Shown: positions 26,587-35,194, counted from the stretch's first letter. The stretch: 64,000 nt of DNA from CAYNWT01 sp964450955 (GCA_964450955.1 CAYVFI010000018.1:1-64000), one strand, 5' to 3'. The notes: generated by a model not told the origin, from the letters alone. Numbers and translations: made by a program.

Positions 26587-28235
26587 TTTGCTGTCTCCGT
26601 GTATCGTGTGCGTAGCTGTCCGCGCGTCACAATGTGTTGCTGGATGAGATTGGCTTTCTGGTCGTCCGAAATTCGTGCTGGTGTTTCGACAAACACCTGA
26701 GCCTGGATGCTTTGCAAGCGAACATCCTGACCAAACCCGGCCTTCAGAAAGATGCGGTTCGCCAACGAGGCACCCACCGAACTGCGCGGCGGTCGCACAA
26801 CGTCGCCAGCCGTATCAAAGAGGCTGTAGATGACGTAAGCGTGTTCGCCGGTCGGCTTTGAAAACTCAACACCAACCGCAGGCCAGTCACCCGTCGAATC
26901 TGTATCAACAATCTGGCGATCTTCGACAACCCAGCCGCGGCCTTCGTAGCAGACCTCAAGATTGTGCCATCCTAAAAACGAATGGTCGCACGATACAATC
27001 ACTGCGGTATCGTCTGGCTTGCCCTGCCTGCCCTGTCTGTATTCCCACGAATTTGAGAACTCGCCAAACGAACTGCCCACACGGCGGGTCTCAGTTGTGT
27101 ACGAATCCTGTATCCAGTCCCCGAGTTGCTCGGGCAAATCCTGCCTGCCGAAAGTCTCAACGGACGTCTGAGGACCCGTGTTGTTGTCCGGTTTAAGATA
27201 TCCCGCGTAAACCTGTCCGGCTGCCAGAACCACGGCCAGCGTTAGTGTCGCGACTGTCGATCTGAGGAAAACCGGAGCCGGTCGGATACTGGCTCTGGCC
27301 GACTTCCCGGTCAGTTCTCGTGGTGAAAAGAACCAGTTCCAGATGCGAACAACGACCTGTTTCGAACCTCTCCCCTTGAGAGCCGGAATAGGAGCGGTAA
27401 AGGCTCCGATCAACTGATCCGTGCTGATAACCATGAACGTCGCACCGGCAAGACAGATGTAGCCGAGTATCGAATGTTGCGTTCCCGTCGAAAGATCCCA
27501 GTGGCTTTTGTGCCATGCAATCGCAATCGTCAACACCCGAACAACGTTAAACACGCCCGCCCAAAAAAACGCCATCGGCAGTAGCACGACGGCTTGAAGC
27601 GGCTGCCGCCGATACCACGTCAACACAAACATCGCGACAAACAAAACTGCAAACAGCGACTGAATACCACTGCAGGCTTCTTCAACAAGCAGTGTCTTGT
27701 CCGGAAACTCAAGCACGTTGCCTGCTCGAAAATGAGTGATCGATAACCGATGCAGAATTGTGCTGGCGAAGACTGTTGTCTGCTTCTGCAGCCAGCCAAC
27801 AAGCTGAAGGTCAGCCGCAAACGGCGGCCGAAGAAGAATCAGCAACGGCAACACAAGATGAATCAAGCTGCCCGCATGGTCGCGATCTCTGGCCGCAAGA
27901 CAGCAGGCAGACAAACCGCAAAGGAAGCCTGCCCACACTGGCCACGACGACTCCACCAATGATCCCAATACAACCAGCGCGACATCAACAACGACCAACA
28001 CCGTGCAGAACCACGACCACTTAAATCGGTTCAGGTCCAGGCGTTCTCGCAACAAGTACGGAAACGTCAGCAGTGCGAACGGGAAAAAACTGTAGTGGTC
28101 GTACTGCCCAAGAGTCCGGAAATACACAATCAGGAACGGCAGATGAGCCAACAGTAAGAAGATAGCCGGACGAAACGATGGACTTTTAAGTAGTCGGAGC
28201 AAAACTGCCGAACGACCGGAAGAACGACCTGACAT
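26583..28235 (-). CDS. Exosortase with fused EpsI-like C-terminal domain (planctomycete XrtU-like)
   Basis: The 550-residue product has about eight membrane segments followed by a soluble domain. The exosortase catalytic residues are Cys188 in 'EEACSGIQSLFAV', Arg233 in 'VFNVVRVLTI' and His254 in 'HSILGY'. Exosortases cleave and transfer proteins with a PEP-CTERM signal. The C-terminal 170 residues ('EQLGDWI...SFLGWHNLEVCYEGRGW') match the EpsI/DUF3485 partner domain, fused here as in planctomycete exosortases. The start is ATG 28235 (TTG precedes it). The next gene upstream on the same strand encodes a PEP-CTERM protein, a likely substrate, and the TPR gene overlaps its end. Confidence 0.9.
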   Translation of the reverse strand: MSGRSSGRSAVLLRLLKSPSFRPAIFLLLAHLPFLIVYFRTLGQYDHYSFFPFALLTFPYLLRERLDLNRFKWSWFCTVLVVVDVALVVLGSLVESSWPVWAGFLCGLSACCLAARDRDHAGSLIHLVLPLLILLRPPFAADLQLVGWLQKQTTVFASTILHRLSITHFRAGNVLEFPDKTLLVEEACSGIQSLFAVLFVAMFVLTWYRRQPLQAVVLLPMAFFWAGVFNVVRVLTIAIAWHKSHWDLSTGTQHSILGYICLAGATFMVISTDQLIGAFTAPIPALKGRGSKQVVVRIWNWFFSPRELTGKSARASIRPAPVFLRSTVATLTLAVVLAAGQVYAGYLKPDNNTGPQTSVETFGRQDLPEQLGDWIQDSYTTETRRVGSSFGEFSNSWEYRQGRQGKPDDTAVIVSCDHSFLGWHNLEVCYEGRGWVVEDRQIVDTDSTGDWPAVGVEFSKPTGEHAYVIYSLFDTAGDVVRPPRSSVGASLANRIFLKAGFGQDVRLQSIQAQVFVETPARISDDQKANLIQQHIVTRGQLRTRYTETAK

Positions 28236-28267
28236 CAATGTCTACCACAGAAGTGAACGCTGAAAAG

Positions 28268-28302
28268 ATGACGGCCGAACGCAAAGTGCGTTCGGCCGTC
28301 CT
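28268..28302 (-). terminator. Strong hairpin terminator after the PEP-CTERM gene
   Basis: A perfect 14-bp stem (28270-28283 with 28287-28300; arm GACGGCCGAACGCA) and 3-nt loop. On the minus strand it is followed by ATCTTTTC. It ends the PEP-CTERM transcript 33 bp after that stop codon and so separates it from the exosortase gene. Confidence 0.85.
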
Positions 28303-28335
28303 GCAAATAAATGGCCTCAAACGTCCAACGTGCGC

Positions 28336-29151
28336 CTAGCAGGAATGGCGTCGTCGTCGTCGCATGGCCATACCGATTCCAAGGACGCCGAAGAAAGCGA
28401 CTGAACCGGGTTCAGGAACGGCAGTAATCGTGAACCGACCAATGATCCCGCCAAGTGGTGCTGTGATCTGGCCCAGCGGTGTGTTGGTTCCATCAAACTC
28501 TGCGTTGAAGCTCGCGAAGTCGTCCAACGTGATCACACCGTTTTCATCAGTTCCGCCAACGCCGTTGGGTGGAGTTGTTCCGTCAGTTGAAAACGCTGCT
28601 CCGTTTGCCGGATCGTTCAGTTCGGTACCAGCATCGTAGAACCGAGTGACATCGATCGTGAGACTCTGGCCGTTTGCGAGACCAGACAGATCAAACGCCA
28701 ATGGGTTACTGTTTCCAATGAACGTGTCGTTCGAAGGAATAATCATTGACGCGTAGCTGAAGAAGGTGTTGCCAGCTGTCGTTGTCAAAGTTCCCGTCGC
28801 AATTTCACCAGGAGAAAGAATTGGCGGGTCGCCTGCGCCACTAACAGCCGCCAGGGTTGCGTCTGCACCTGTGCTGTTCGCGTTGAACGCAGCACTAAGT
28901 GGTGCTGTGTCGCCAAGTTCAGCCAGCGTTTCAAGCTCAGCTGATGCAGCGGCACCCGGATCGAACACATCAAAGGTCCCGTCGTGCACAGCAACCCAGG
29001 TCGGTGTCAGCGAAAAACCGCCGGTTGGCTGGAGGTTCTCAAACGTAATACGGAACTGTTCAGCCTGAACCACGCTGGAGGATGCGCATAGCACCAACCC
29101 CAGTAGGCCCGCCACCAGCCCTGGCGGCGTGAAACGAATAAACGAAAGCAT
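28336..29151 (-). CDS. Spondin_N-like PEP-CTERM protein (exosortase substrate)
   Basis: The 271-residue product has a signal peptide (MLSFIRFTPPGLVAGLLGLV, cleavage after VVQA). A central domain starts 'FRITFENLQPTGGFSLTPTWVAVHDGTFDVFDPGAAAS', which resembles the Spondin_N fold of surface-attached proteins, including the 'LAELGDTAPL' continuation. The C-terminus is a complete PEP-CTERM sorting signal: VPEPGS, a hydrophobic helix, then RRRRRHSC. It should be exported, recognised by the adjacent exosortase and displayed or released. I prefer ATG 29151, with GAGG 6 nt upstream, over the TTG at 29163. It has its own terminator, so it is made independently of the exosortase. Confidence 0.85.
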   Translation of the reverse strand: MLSFIRFTPPGLVAGLLGLVLCASSSVVQAEQFRITFENLQPTGGFSLTPTWVAVHDGTFDVFDPGAAASAELETLAELGDTAPLSAAFNANSTGADATLAAVSGAGDPPILSPGEIATGTLTTTAGNTFFSYASMIIPSNDTFIGNSNPLAFDLSGLANGQSLTIDVTRFYDAGTELNDPANGAAFSTDGTTPPNGVGGTDENGVITLDDFASFNAEFDGTNTPLGQITAPLGGIIGRFTITAVPEPGSVAFFGVLGIGMAMRRRRRHSC

Positions 29152-29515
29152 CTGAATCCTCAAAAATCTGGGTAGAAGGGTTAACCCGGAGAATATCGGT
29201 GATGTTTACCCTCCGTGTTTGTGGGGTGCTTCGCACTAATGTGTAATCCTTCGCAGATTTCAACAGGCATTGTGTTGCGTACCACAAATCGGAAGTGCAC
29301 AAGCCACGTTTAATGCACGATTCTTCACTAATCGAACCAACTCTGCGGGGTGTTATACAAAACGCGTGACCCGCTGGGCGAGACGGGGGGGACCCGGGGA
29401 ATCCCCACCCCCGCGCGGGCGCGGGCGCCGGCGTTTTCGTGGTGCAAAAATCGCGTCCGGAAACTGAAGGCGACGCTTCACGCGAAGGCTCACTGTCAGC
29501 GGTGTTACGAGCAGC

Positions 29516-29566
29516 GAATGCCCGATTCAGAACGAATGCACGATTCAGAACGAATGCACGATTCAG
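29516..29566. repeat. 18-bp tandem repeat, 2.8 copies
   Basis: Units GAATGC[C/A]CGATTCAGAAC at 29516-29533, 29534-29551 and a 15-bp partial at 29552-29566. The second and third units are identical over the shared length and the first differs by one base. The core AATGCACGATTC also occurs once at about 29313. Confidence 0.9.
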
Positions 29567-29689
29567 CATGTGACGTGTTCGAAAACCACGACCGGCCGGT
29601 CCGCTTCTTGCGCGATCGTGATTTGTTCAGTCTGACGGCAGCTCACAAGATGGCGTGTCGATGCTCTGTTAGCTGACCCACTTCAGGCA

Positions 29690-29722
29690 AAGCCAGATGC
29701 GGGAGAACCGCATGTCGGGTTC
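29690..29722 (+). other. Candidate group II intron domain V remnant
   Basis: The 33-nt hairpin has the features of domain V: AGC at the 5' base of the stem, a lower stem (AGCC.GA with TC.GGTT), a 2-nt bulge (TG) on the 3' side, an upper stem TGCGG/CCGCA and a purine GAGA-type loop. Canonical domain V starts GAGCC and ends GGTTC; here it starts AAGCC and ends GGTTC. No reverse-transcriptase ORF or domain I is recognisable nearby, so this would be a decayed 3' end. Confidence 0.4.
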
Positions 29723-29787
29723 GGAGGCAGGGGAACCACGAAACCGTCACCCCAAATCGACCGTCACCCCAACTCGACCAACGAACT

Positions 29788-30693
29788 TCACTCTTTAATT
29801 AACTTCAGGTCCACCAGCTTCCCGCGGCACTCATCGCGTTCGCGGCAACGCTTCAGGTCCTTCCAGGTGTCGTCCTGAGCCGCAAGGAATTCTTCTTCGC
29901 CGAACGGTGGGGTGGCTCCGCTTGCCGCTGCAGCTGCGGTCAGCCGCGAGATCACTCCAACGTCCAGGCGCGTCAGGAACATCGAACCCATGCGGTAGTC
30001 TTCAAACGCTTCCCACACGACAGGAAACAGCGGCTTGATGATTTGGATTCCGATCGCCGTCGCGTACTCACGAATTTCCAATTGCGCGTGGGAGTCCATT
30101 CGCAGACTCAGGAAGTGGCACAGGTTGTGAAGATCCACTTTCCAGTAGGCTTCGGTGTAGGTGGCGAGCGGTAAATCTTTTCGAGCCTGCTCACGAGCCA
30201 CGCCCTTTTCAATTCGAGACTCGTAGACCGACTTAATCTTTGCCTGCAGTTCTGTCTCTTCGTCGGTCAGCGCCTGGCCGAGTTCCAACGAGAGCGGGTC
30301 ACCGCTGCCCTGCCGGTTTGACTTGGCTTGAGTTCGCCATTGGTCCGGCAGAGTCGTTTGAGCCGAATCGATGGCTAGTGAATATCGTGTGCTGTATTCG
30401 TTGATGTTGGCGGTTCGATGGCGAACCCACTGACGCCAGCAGTCCATCGGAACTCGAACCAGTATCTTGACTTCCGCCATCTCAAAAGGCGTCGTGTGGC
30501 GGTGCCGCAACAGGTAACGAATGAGCGTCCGGTCGTCGGAAACCTTCTTGGTTCCTTCCCCGTAACTCACGCGAGCGGCCTGAACCACTGAGCTATCGTC
30601 GCCCATCACATCGACAAGGCAGACGAAGCCATCGTCCAGAACCTTGAACTTCTTCCATCGAAGTTCGTTGAGGAGTTCTTCCCGTGAAGCCAT
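29788..30693 (-). CDS. thyX: Flavin-dependent thymidylate synthase ThyX
   Basis: A 301-residue enzyme that methylates dUMP to dTMP using FAD and methylene-tetrahydrofolate. The ThyX motif RHRx7S is present as R91-H92-R93-TANINEY-S101, preceded by 'MDCWRQW'. Substrate residues 'LRHRHTTPFE' and the later 'HLCHFLSLRMDSHAQLEIREYA' are also clear. It is somewhat longer than the short ThyX proteins of about 220 residues because of a C-terminal extension and a mid-protein insert. No folate gene is next to it. An imperfect inverted repeat lies about 25-90 bp upstream of the start. Confidence 0.94.
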   Translation of the reverse strand: MASREELLNELRWKKFKVLDDGFVCLVDVMGDDSSVVQAARVSYGEGTKKVSDDRTLIRYLLRHRHTTPFEMAEVKILVRVPMDCWRQWVRHRTANINEYSTRYSLAIDSAQTTLPDQWRTQAKSNRQGSGDPLSLELGQALTDEETELQAKIKSVYESRIEKGVAREQARKDLPLATYTEAYWKVDLHNLCHFLSLRMDSHAQLEIREYATAIGIQIIKPLFPVVWEAFEDYRMGSMFLTRLDVGVISRLTAAAAASGATPPFGEEEFLAAQDDTWKDLKRCRERDECRGKLVDLKLIKE

Positions 30694-30717
30694 GATTCAC
30701 CTGTCGTGGGCGCGGCC

Positions 30718-30781
30718 GGAGCCGGAATCGCCAGACTTTGCTGTCGTTTAATGTGGCCCAAACTCTGGCGAGTCCGGCTAC
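30718..30781. repeat. Imperfect inverted repeat upstream of thyX
   Basis: Arms GGAGCCGGAATCGCCAGACT.. (30718-30740) and CAAACTCTGGCGAGTCCGGC.. (30759-30781) are reverse complements with a few mismatches around an 18-bp spacer. It lies in the short region before thyX and could sit in its leader or be a dispersed repeat. Confidence 0.6.
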
Positions 30782-30986
30782 GTCCGTCAGCCGCAACTTT
30801 AGACCCTCCCACCCCTATATTCCAGGCAACGGCAACGCTCGGCGGCGCTCGGTGGAGCATTCGGTAGCTGTGGGGCTGTGGAGCCGTTGCCCGGCGCTGT
30901 TACGCTTCAGGTAGCCGAGGTGCTGTTTAGTATGCTGAAGTGATTGTGGATCGCCTTCCGCTGTCCAGAACACTTGGAGAGATGCG

Positions 30987-31487
30987 ATGTTTTACACGTG
31001 GTATGACGCTTCGTTCACCCGGTTGCAGATCGCTGGCGACGACGATGGGCTGAAATTTGTGTTGTTTGCAGGTGGCAAGCATGTCCGGAACCCGGTCCCG
31101 GATGACTGGACGGAAGATGCTGAGAAGCTTGCTGAGCCGATTCGGCAATTGGAGGCTTACTTTGCCGGCCAGCTGACCAGGTTTGATCTTAAGCTGGCTC
31201 CCGATGGAACCGACTTCCAAAAGCGAGTATGGAAAGTTCTCTCGACAATCCCCTACGCCGCAACAATGACGTACGGACAGGTCGCCAAAATCATTGGCCA
31301 GCCAAAAGCCGCCCGCGCGGTGGGTGCGGCGAACGGGCAAAACCCGATTTCAATTATTGTCCCATGTCACCGCGTGATTGGCAGCACTGGCAAGCCGGTC
31401 GGTTTTGGCGGCGGCGTGCCGACTAAACTCTCATTGTTAGAACACGAACAACAGTTCTGCGAGAACCCGACACCGGCGTTGTTTTAG
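30987..31487 (+). CDS. ogt: Methylated-DNA-protein-cysteine methyltransferase
   Basis: A 166-residue O6-alkylguanine-DNA alkyltransferase. The acceptor site is 'IIVPCHRVIGSTG' with Cys127 (PCHRV), the helix-turn-helix region is 'IPYAATMTYGQVAKIIGQPKAARAVGAAN', and the tail has 'GFGGGVPTKLSLLEHE'. It transfers alkyl groups from guanine O6 to its own cysteine. The sequence resembles Ogt more than the N-terminal half of Ada (no Ada zinc domain). It lies 7 bp upstream of dinB, forming a DNA damage tolerance/repair pair. No LexA box was recognised. Confidence 0.93.
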   Translation: MFYTWYDASFTRLQIAGDDDGLKFVLFAGGKHVRNPVPDDWTEDAEKLAEPIRQLEAYFAGQLTRFDLKLAPDGTDFQKRVWKVLSTIPYAATMTYGQVAKIIGQPKAARAVGAANGQNPISIIVPCHRVIGSTGKPVGFGGGVPTKLSLLEHEQQFCENPTPALF

Positions 31488-31494
31488 GCCGGCT

Positions 31495-32655
31495 GTGATT
31501 CTTCACGTCGATATGGATGCGTACTACGCGTCCGTTGAGGAACGCGATCAACCTTCGCTTAAAGGCAAGCCAGTCGTCGTTGGCGGTTCTGCCGATCGCC
31601 GCGGCGTCGTCAGCGCCGCTAACTACGAAGCTCGAAAGTACGGCGTGCACAGCGCGATGCCAATGGTCACCGCGCTGCGGAAATGTCCGCAGGCGGTGGT
31701 CATGCCGACACGCATGAGCCACTACGCAGAAATCTCAAAACAGATTCGCGAAATCTTTGACCGGTTCACGCCGGTCGTCGAACCGCTCTCGTTAGACGAA
31801 GCGTTTCTGGACGTTGACGGGTGCGAAGGTTTGTTCGGTACGCCACCGGAGATTGGTCGAACCATCAAAGCCGCGATCCTTGATGAAACCAATTTAGTTG
31901 CGTCCGTTGGCGTGGCTCCCAACAAGTTCCTTGCCAAAATCGCCAGCGATCTGAATAAGCCCAACGGCTTCGTTGTTGTCGACCCTGACCGAGTGCTCGA
32001 ATTCCTGGAACCGCTTCCCATCTCACGACTTTGGGGAATTGGCAAAGTCTCAGAAAAAGCACTGCGCACTGTTGGTATTCAGACGGTCGGTCAGGTCCGC
32101 CAGTTGTCCCCCGAAGTTCTCACCGACAAATTTGGCGAAACAGGAACCCGCCTGTGGAACCTCGCACATGGCATTGACAACCGCAAAGTGGTTCCGGACC
32201 GCGAAGCGAAATCAATCTCGCACGAAACAACGTTTGCCGTCGACGTGGGAGACAAAACGGTCCTCAGAGCATGGCTGCTGGAACTCACTGAACAAGTCGG
32301 ACGCCGACTGCGCAGAAGCGGCCTGCGGGCGAAAACAATCAACCTGAAGTTGCGGTTTTCCAACTTCGAAACTATCTCGCGAGCCAAATCTGTTTCAGAC
32401 CCAACCGACGCAACCAATCGCCTGTGGGAAGTCGCCGCCGAATTACTGGACCGCGCCACGCTGGACCGCGAGGTGCGGCTTATCGGAATGGGCGTCTCAA
32501 ACATCACCCGCGAAGTCGCGCGGCAACAAAGTTTGTTCGGCGATGACAAACAAGACAATCAGTTGGATTCCGTTGCCGATTCCATCAAAGCAAAGTTCGG
32601 CAACAGTGCGATTAGTCGAGGAACCAGTCCCGACTTGAAACCAGACCAGAAGTAG
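31495..32655 (+). CDS. dinB: DNA polymerase IV (DinB, Y-family)
   Basis: A 386-residue translesion polymerase. Catalytic carboxylates lie in 'VDMDAYYASVE' (Asp6/Asp8) and 'SLDEAFLDVDG' (Asp101, Glu102). The steric-gate region, the thumb HhH 'LWGIGKVSEKALRTVGIQTVGQV' and a little-finger domain (about 235-350) are complete. It ends with 'QQSLFGDD', a fragment resembling the beta-clamp-binding pentapeptide (QxSLF). The start is GTG at 31495, right after ogt, so the two are probably co-transcribed. A late low-complexity tail follows the clamp motif. Confidence 0.93.
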   Translation: MILHVDMDAYYASVEERDQPSLKGKPVVVGGSADRRGVVSAANYEARKYGVHSAMPMVTALRKCPQAVVMPTRMSHYAEISKQIREIFDRFTPVVEPLSLDEAFLDVDGCEGLFGTPPEIGRTIKAAILDETNLVASVGVAPNKFLAKIASDLNKPNGFVVVDPDRVLEFLEPLPISRLWGIGKVSEKALRTVGIQTVGQVRQLSPEVLTDKFGETGTRLWNLAHGIDNRKVVPDREAKSISHETTFAVDVGDKTVLRAWLLELTEQVGRRLRRSGLRAKTINLKLRFSNFETISRAKSVSDPTDATNRLWEVAAELLDRATLDREVRLIGMGVSNITREVARQQSLFGDDKQDNQLDSVADSIKAKFGNSAISRGTSPDLKPDQK

Positions 32656-33214
32656 CACGCGTCGGAGAAAACTCACGCACGGACTTGTGACCAGTAGCGG
32701 ACGAGGCCACGAGTCCCCGGTCGTTCTACCCGGCCCGACGTCTCATTAGATTGCCGACAAACGACTAATGCGTGTTGAAGGTTCCTTTCCTTATTGAAGG
32801 CTCCTTGTTGCAGCATCGGAATGACTTCGTCCATGTTGTTCTGAACGCGACTCTGTCCAATCTACGCGGCTTCCGTAGTAATTTCTGGAAGCCGCCTGGC
32901 TGCTTTTTAACCAGTCCGTGTCTTGTCGAACCGAGTGATCTCCATGATTTCCTGTGCCGTAAATCGTTTCGCGTTCCTGTTTGTAAGGACCCCAATTTGA
33001 TTAGTGGACCCACATATAGATTCACACGTCTTCTTTCGCAGCAGCCACAATGATTGGCTCGTGCAGCCTGGCGGTCGGTCTCAGCAGCACTTTGGTTATC
33101 AATCGACCCTCGACGGACGCAGAATCACAGCCGGATCCCGACTTATGAACCGGTATCGACCCTCTCCGATGGACTGGCGTAGACTCTTCGCCACGCATTT
33201 TCAGGGAGCCACGG
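32656..33214. other. Intergenic region with a possible terminator
   Basis: About 560 bp between dinB and the FkbM gene. I see no ORF with a ribosome-binding site. A hairpin GCGGCTTCC/GGAAGCCGC at 32866-32895 with TTTTT at 32904-32908 may end a transcript. The rest shows no recognised repeat or RNA gene. Confidence 0.5.
32866..32908 (+). terminator. Possible terminator hairpin
   Basis: A 9-bp perfect stem (32866-32874 with 32887-32895) with a 12-nt loop, followed eight bases later by five T. It is 210 bp downstream of dinB, so the assignment is uncertain. Confidence 0.35.
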
Positions 33215-34138
33215 ATGGCTGGATTCAACTTCGCCAGGCGTATCAGACGACAGTACTTTGATCTTCGAATTCTTATGCGTTACGGCACGCTTAATCCGCG
33301 CGTTGTGACACTGGCTGATGGCCGGCACCAAATTAGCATCAACCCGAACGACCCCCGATGTCGCAAAAAAATTGCGGCCGACGGTATCCGCGGCAAGCGG
33401 CGGCGCAACCAGGTGTTTTGGAGAACCGCCGTTGACGCTCTCAAACCAAACGTCGCACTGGACGTCGGCGTGAACTTCGGCGAATGCCTGTTTCACATGG
33501 ACTATCCGCAGTGCACGCAGGCGTATGGAGTTGATGGGAACCCGGCACTACTGCCGTACCTCAAGGAATCGCGAGAACTCCATCCGCAGACAGATCAGAT
33601 TCAGCTTCACAACGCGTTGGTCGCCGAACAGCCTGCCGAAGAAGCGACGTTTTACGTTTCAAAAAAAGCCAGCGGCGGTTCGACAGCAGCCGCTGGTGTC
33701 GCAGAAATGCGAGACGGCGATTTCCAGGAAGCACGCGTTCCCGTTACCAGCGTGGACACACTGCTGGGCACATCACCAAAGAAAATCGTGTTCAAAATCG
33801 ACGTCGAAGGCTTCGAAGCCCGGGTGCTTCGCGGAATGCAAAAGACGCTGGATAATTGCCAGACTGCGTTAGGCTTTATTGAATTCGACACCCAAATGCT
33901 AAACCGCGCGGGCGAAGATGTTTCAAAGTTTTGGGGCTTTCTGCAGTCGCATTTCGATGTCCACATGTTTGTGGGACATCGACTGGTTCCGTTGGTCGGA
34001 ACCGACTGGTCAGCCGCCGCAGGTTATTGTTCAGAAGCCGGCAATCACACAGACTTACTGTTGGTCGGCGGAAGCAGTCGCGACCTGGCTCATGAATTCG
34101 TCCAGGCGCAGTTTGGAGCACTTAAGAGACCAGCCTGA
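33215..34138 (+). CDS. FkbM family SAM-dependent methyltransferase
   Basis: A 307-residue methyltransferase. 'ALDVGVNFGECLFHM' is the SAM-binding glycine loop, 'YGVDGNPALLPYLKE' the acidic loop, and 'VPVTSVDTLLG' followed by 'FKIDVEGFEARVLRGMQKTL' is the FkbM signature. 'ALGFIEFDTQML' is near the end. FkbM enzymes usually O-methylate sugars or polyketides; the substrate here is unknown. AGGGAG lies 6 nt before the ATG. The next gene is a convergent small zinc-ribbon protein 5 bp away. Confidence 0.88.
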   Translation: MAGFNFARRIRRQYFDLRILMRYGTLNPRVVTLADGRHQISINPNDPRCRKKIAADGIRGKRRRNQVFWRTAVDALKPNVALDVGVNFGECLFHMDYPQCTQAYGVDGNPALLPYLKESRELHPQTDQIQLHNALVAEQPAEEATFYVSKKASGGSTAAAGVAEMRDGDFQEARVPVTSVDTLLGTSPKKIVFKIDVEGFEARVLRGMQKTLDNCQTALGFIEFDTQMLNRAGEDVSKFWGFLQSHFDVHMFVGHRLVPLVGTDWSAAAGYCSEAGNHTDLLLVGGSSRDLAHEFVQAQFGALKRPA

Positions 34139-34143
34139 TTGAA

Positions 34144-34320
34144 TCAGATGCGGACTCGCTTTGCCTTGTTGAAACCTCTGAGACGCCAAAAGCGGCAGCC
34201 GCAGTTTCGACAATCAACAATCCGCCACAGAATGCGGAACGCTCGAGTGTGCCAACTACGGGGTGCGGGGTACAGTTCCTGGCGTTCCTGGCACCGCGGG
34301 CATTCAAAGGTCTTACTCAC
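34144..34320 (-). CDS. Small zinc-ribbon protein (58 aa)
   Basis: A 58-codon gene found by direct reading on the minus strand. It starts at GTG 34320 with AGGAG 5-6 nt upstream. The product has two Cys knuckles, CPRC at residues 7-10 and CRNCGC at 37-42. Between them is a basic, Trp-rich segment, and the tail is basic (RLRGFNKAKRVRI). The arrangement C-x2-C...C-x2-C with an aromatic 'RFW' after the second knuckle fits a single zinc ribbon, as in small bacterial zinc-ribbon proteins of unknown role. It is convergent with the FkbM gene, and the final codons end 5 bp from its stop. Confidence 0.7.
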   Translation of the reverse strand: MSKTFECPRCQERQELYPAPRSWHTRAFRILWRIVDCRNCGCRFWRLRGFNKAKRVRI

Positions 34321-34536
34321 GCTAACTCCTAACGATCCTCGATTGAGTACAACTGAGGCGTTGTGAAAGTCAGGATGCGCCCGCTATCCCAATAGATCTG
34401 GATACGTATCCAGACTAGGCCGATTGGGTTCTGTCCGCAAGCCAAGATGCTTCGCACCAGAAAACGCCGCGTTCGATCGACACAAATCAATTAATACAGT
34501 GCTTTTTTGTATCGTTGGAACCACGCATAGCCCAAA

Positions 34537-34570
34537 CAAAAAGAGCCCCGGTATGGCACCGAGGCTCGTG
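34537..34570 (-). terminator. Rho-independent terminator of the Gly-rich protein gene
   Basis: On the minus strand, CACGAGCCTCGGTGCC-loop-CCGGGGCTC forms a stem of about 9 bp followed by TTTTTG. It lies 30 bp after the stop of the gene at 34598. Confidence 0.8.
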
Positions 34571-34597
34571 ATCAAGCGGGTTGTGTTCGGCAGTTGA

Positions 34598-34939
34598 TTA
34601 GCGTCTGCAACCGCCGCCGAAACCTCCACCACCGTAGTAGCCGCCTCCATATCCGCCACCGTAAAACGGCCGTGGGCTCGAATAGAACGAGTTGACTGGC
34701 CGGTTGAACCCGCCACCACGGTAATAGGAACTGTTGAAGCCACCCCGGTTGAAGTTACCGTATCGAGAGCTGTTAAAGCCGCTGTAGATGCTGAGCCCGC
34801 CGCCGTACGAGTAGCCGTTGGAAACACGACCAAAGCCGCCGCCACCGAAACTACGTCCACCGAAACTTTGAGCCTCAGCCTGTGACGCCATCGCCAATGA
34901 TGCCATTCCAGCCAGTGCAAACATGAGTAGTCGTCGCAT
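34598..34939 (-). CDS. Small secreted Gly/Tyr/Ser-rich protein
   Basis: The 113-residue product has a clean signal peptide (MRRLLMFALAGMASLAMASQ, cleavage after AEAQ). The mature part is Gly-rich with Phe/Tyr/Arg/Asn repeats (FGGGGFGR, NRGGF, SYYRGGGF, GGGYGGGYYGGGGFGGG), ending CRR. It is low-complexity and has no enzyme motif. GGAGAAG precedes the ATG and a strong terminator follows, so it is an independent, probably highly expressed gene. It may be a structural surface or matrix protein; this is inferred from composition only. Confidence 0.75.
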   Translation of the reverse strand: MRRLLMFALAGMASLAMASQAEAQSFGGRSFGGGGFGRVSNGYSYGGGLSIYSGFNSSRYGNFNRGGFNSSYYRGGGFNRPVNSFYSSPRPFYGGGYGGGYYGGGGFGGGCRR

Positions 34940-35194
34940 GTGTCTTCTCCTTCGAGATCAGTAAGTTGAGTGACTCGTAGGAATTGCAATCGGAGTACCG
35001 CGGTTTACAAATTCGAACGCAAACCCATGGTTCCAAATGGTTTAGCCCGGTCTGGCACACCACAATTTCATGCTGACCTGTGACGCGATACAGACAATTG
35101 TGACGTCACTATGAGGGCACAATTGCCACCAGCGACCTCCCGGGACCCAGATCCAAATCCGCGCGCGCAGTTCGACCTTTGAAATGCCGGAACC

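Larger units (their letters stand above)
29152..29787. other. Gene-poor region with tandem repeat and intron-like hairpin
   Basis: About 635 bp between the PEP-CTERM gene and thyX. It holds a very GC-rich stretch (about 29375-29440, G-runs and CG alternation), an 18-bp tandem repeat (29516-29566), a related 12-bp copy near 29313 (AATGCACGATTC), and a hairpin like group II intron domain V (29690-29722). The ORFs crossing it lack ribosome-binding sites and have repeat-driven composition. It probably holds remains of mobile elements. Confidence 0.6.

Noticed and set aside
29060..29569. Minus-strand ORF with LNRAFV repeats
   Set aside because: Composed of the 18-bp repeat and GC-extreme sequence, overlaps the start of the PEP-CTERM gene, and lacks a ribosome-binding site.
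34384..34989. A 201-residue minus-strand ORF over the Gly-rich gene
   Set aside because: It runs in another frame across the real secreted protein gene and its terminator, and has no motif.
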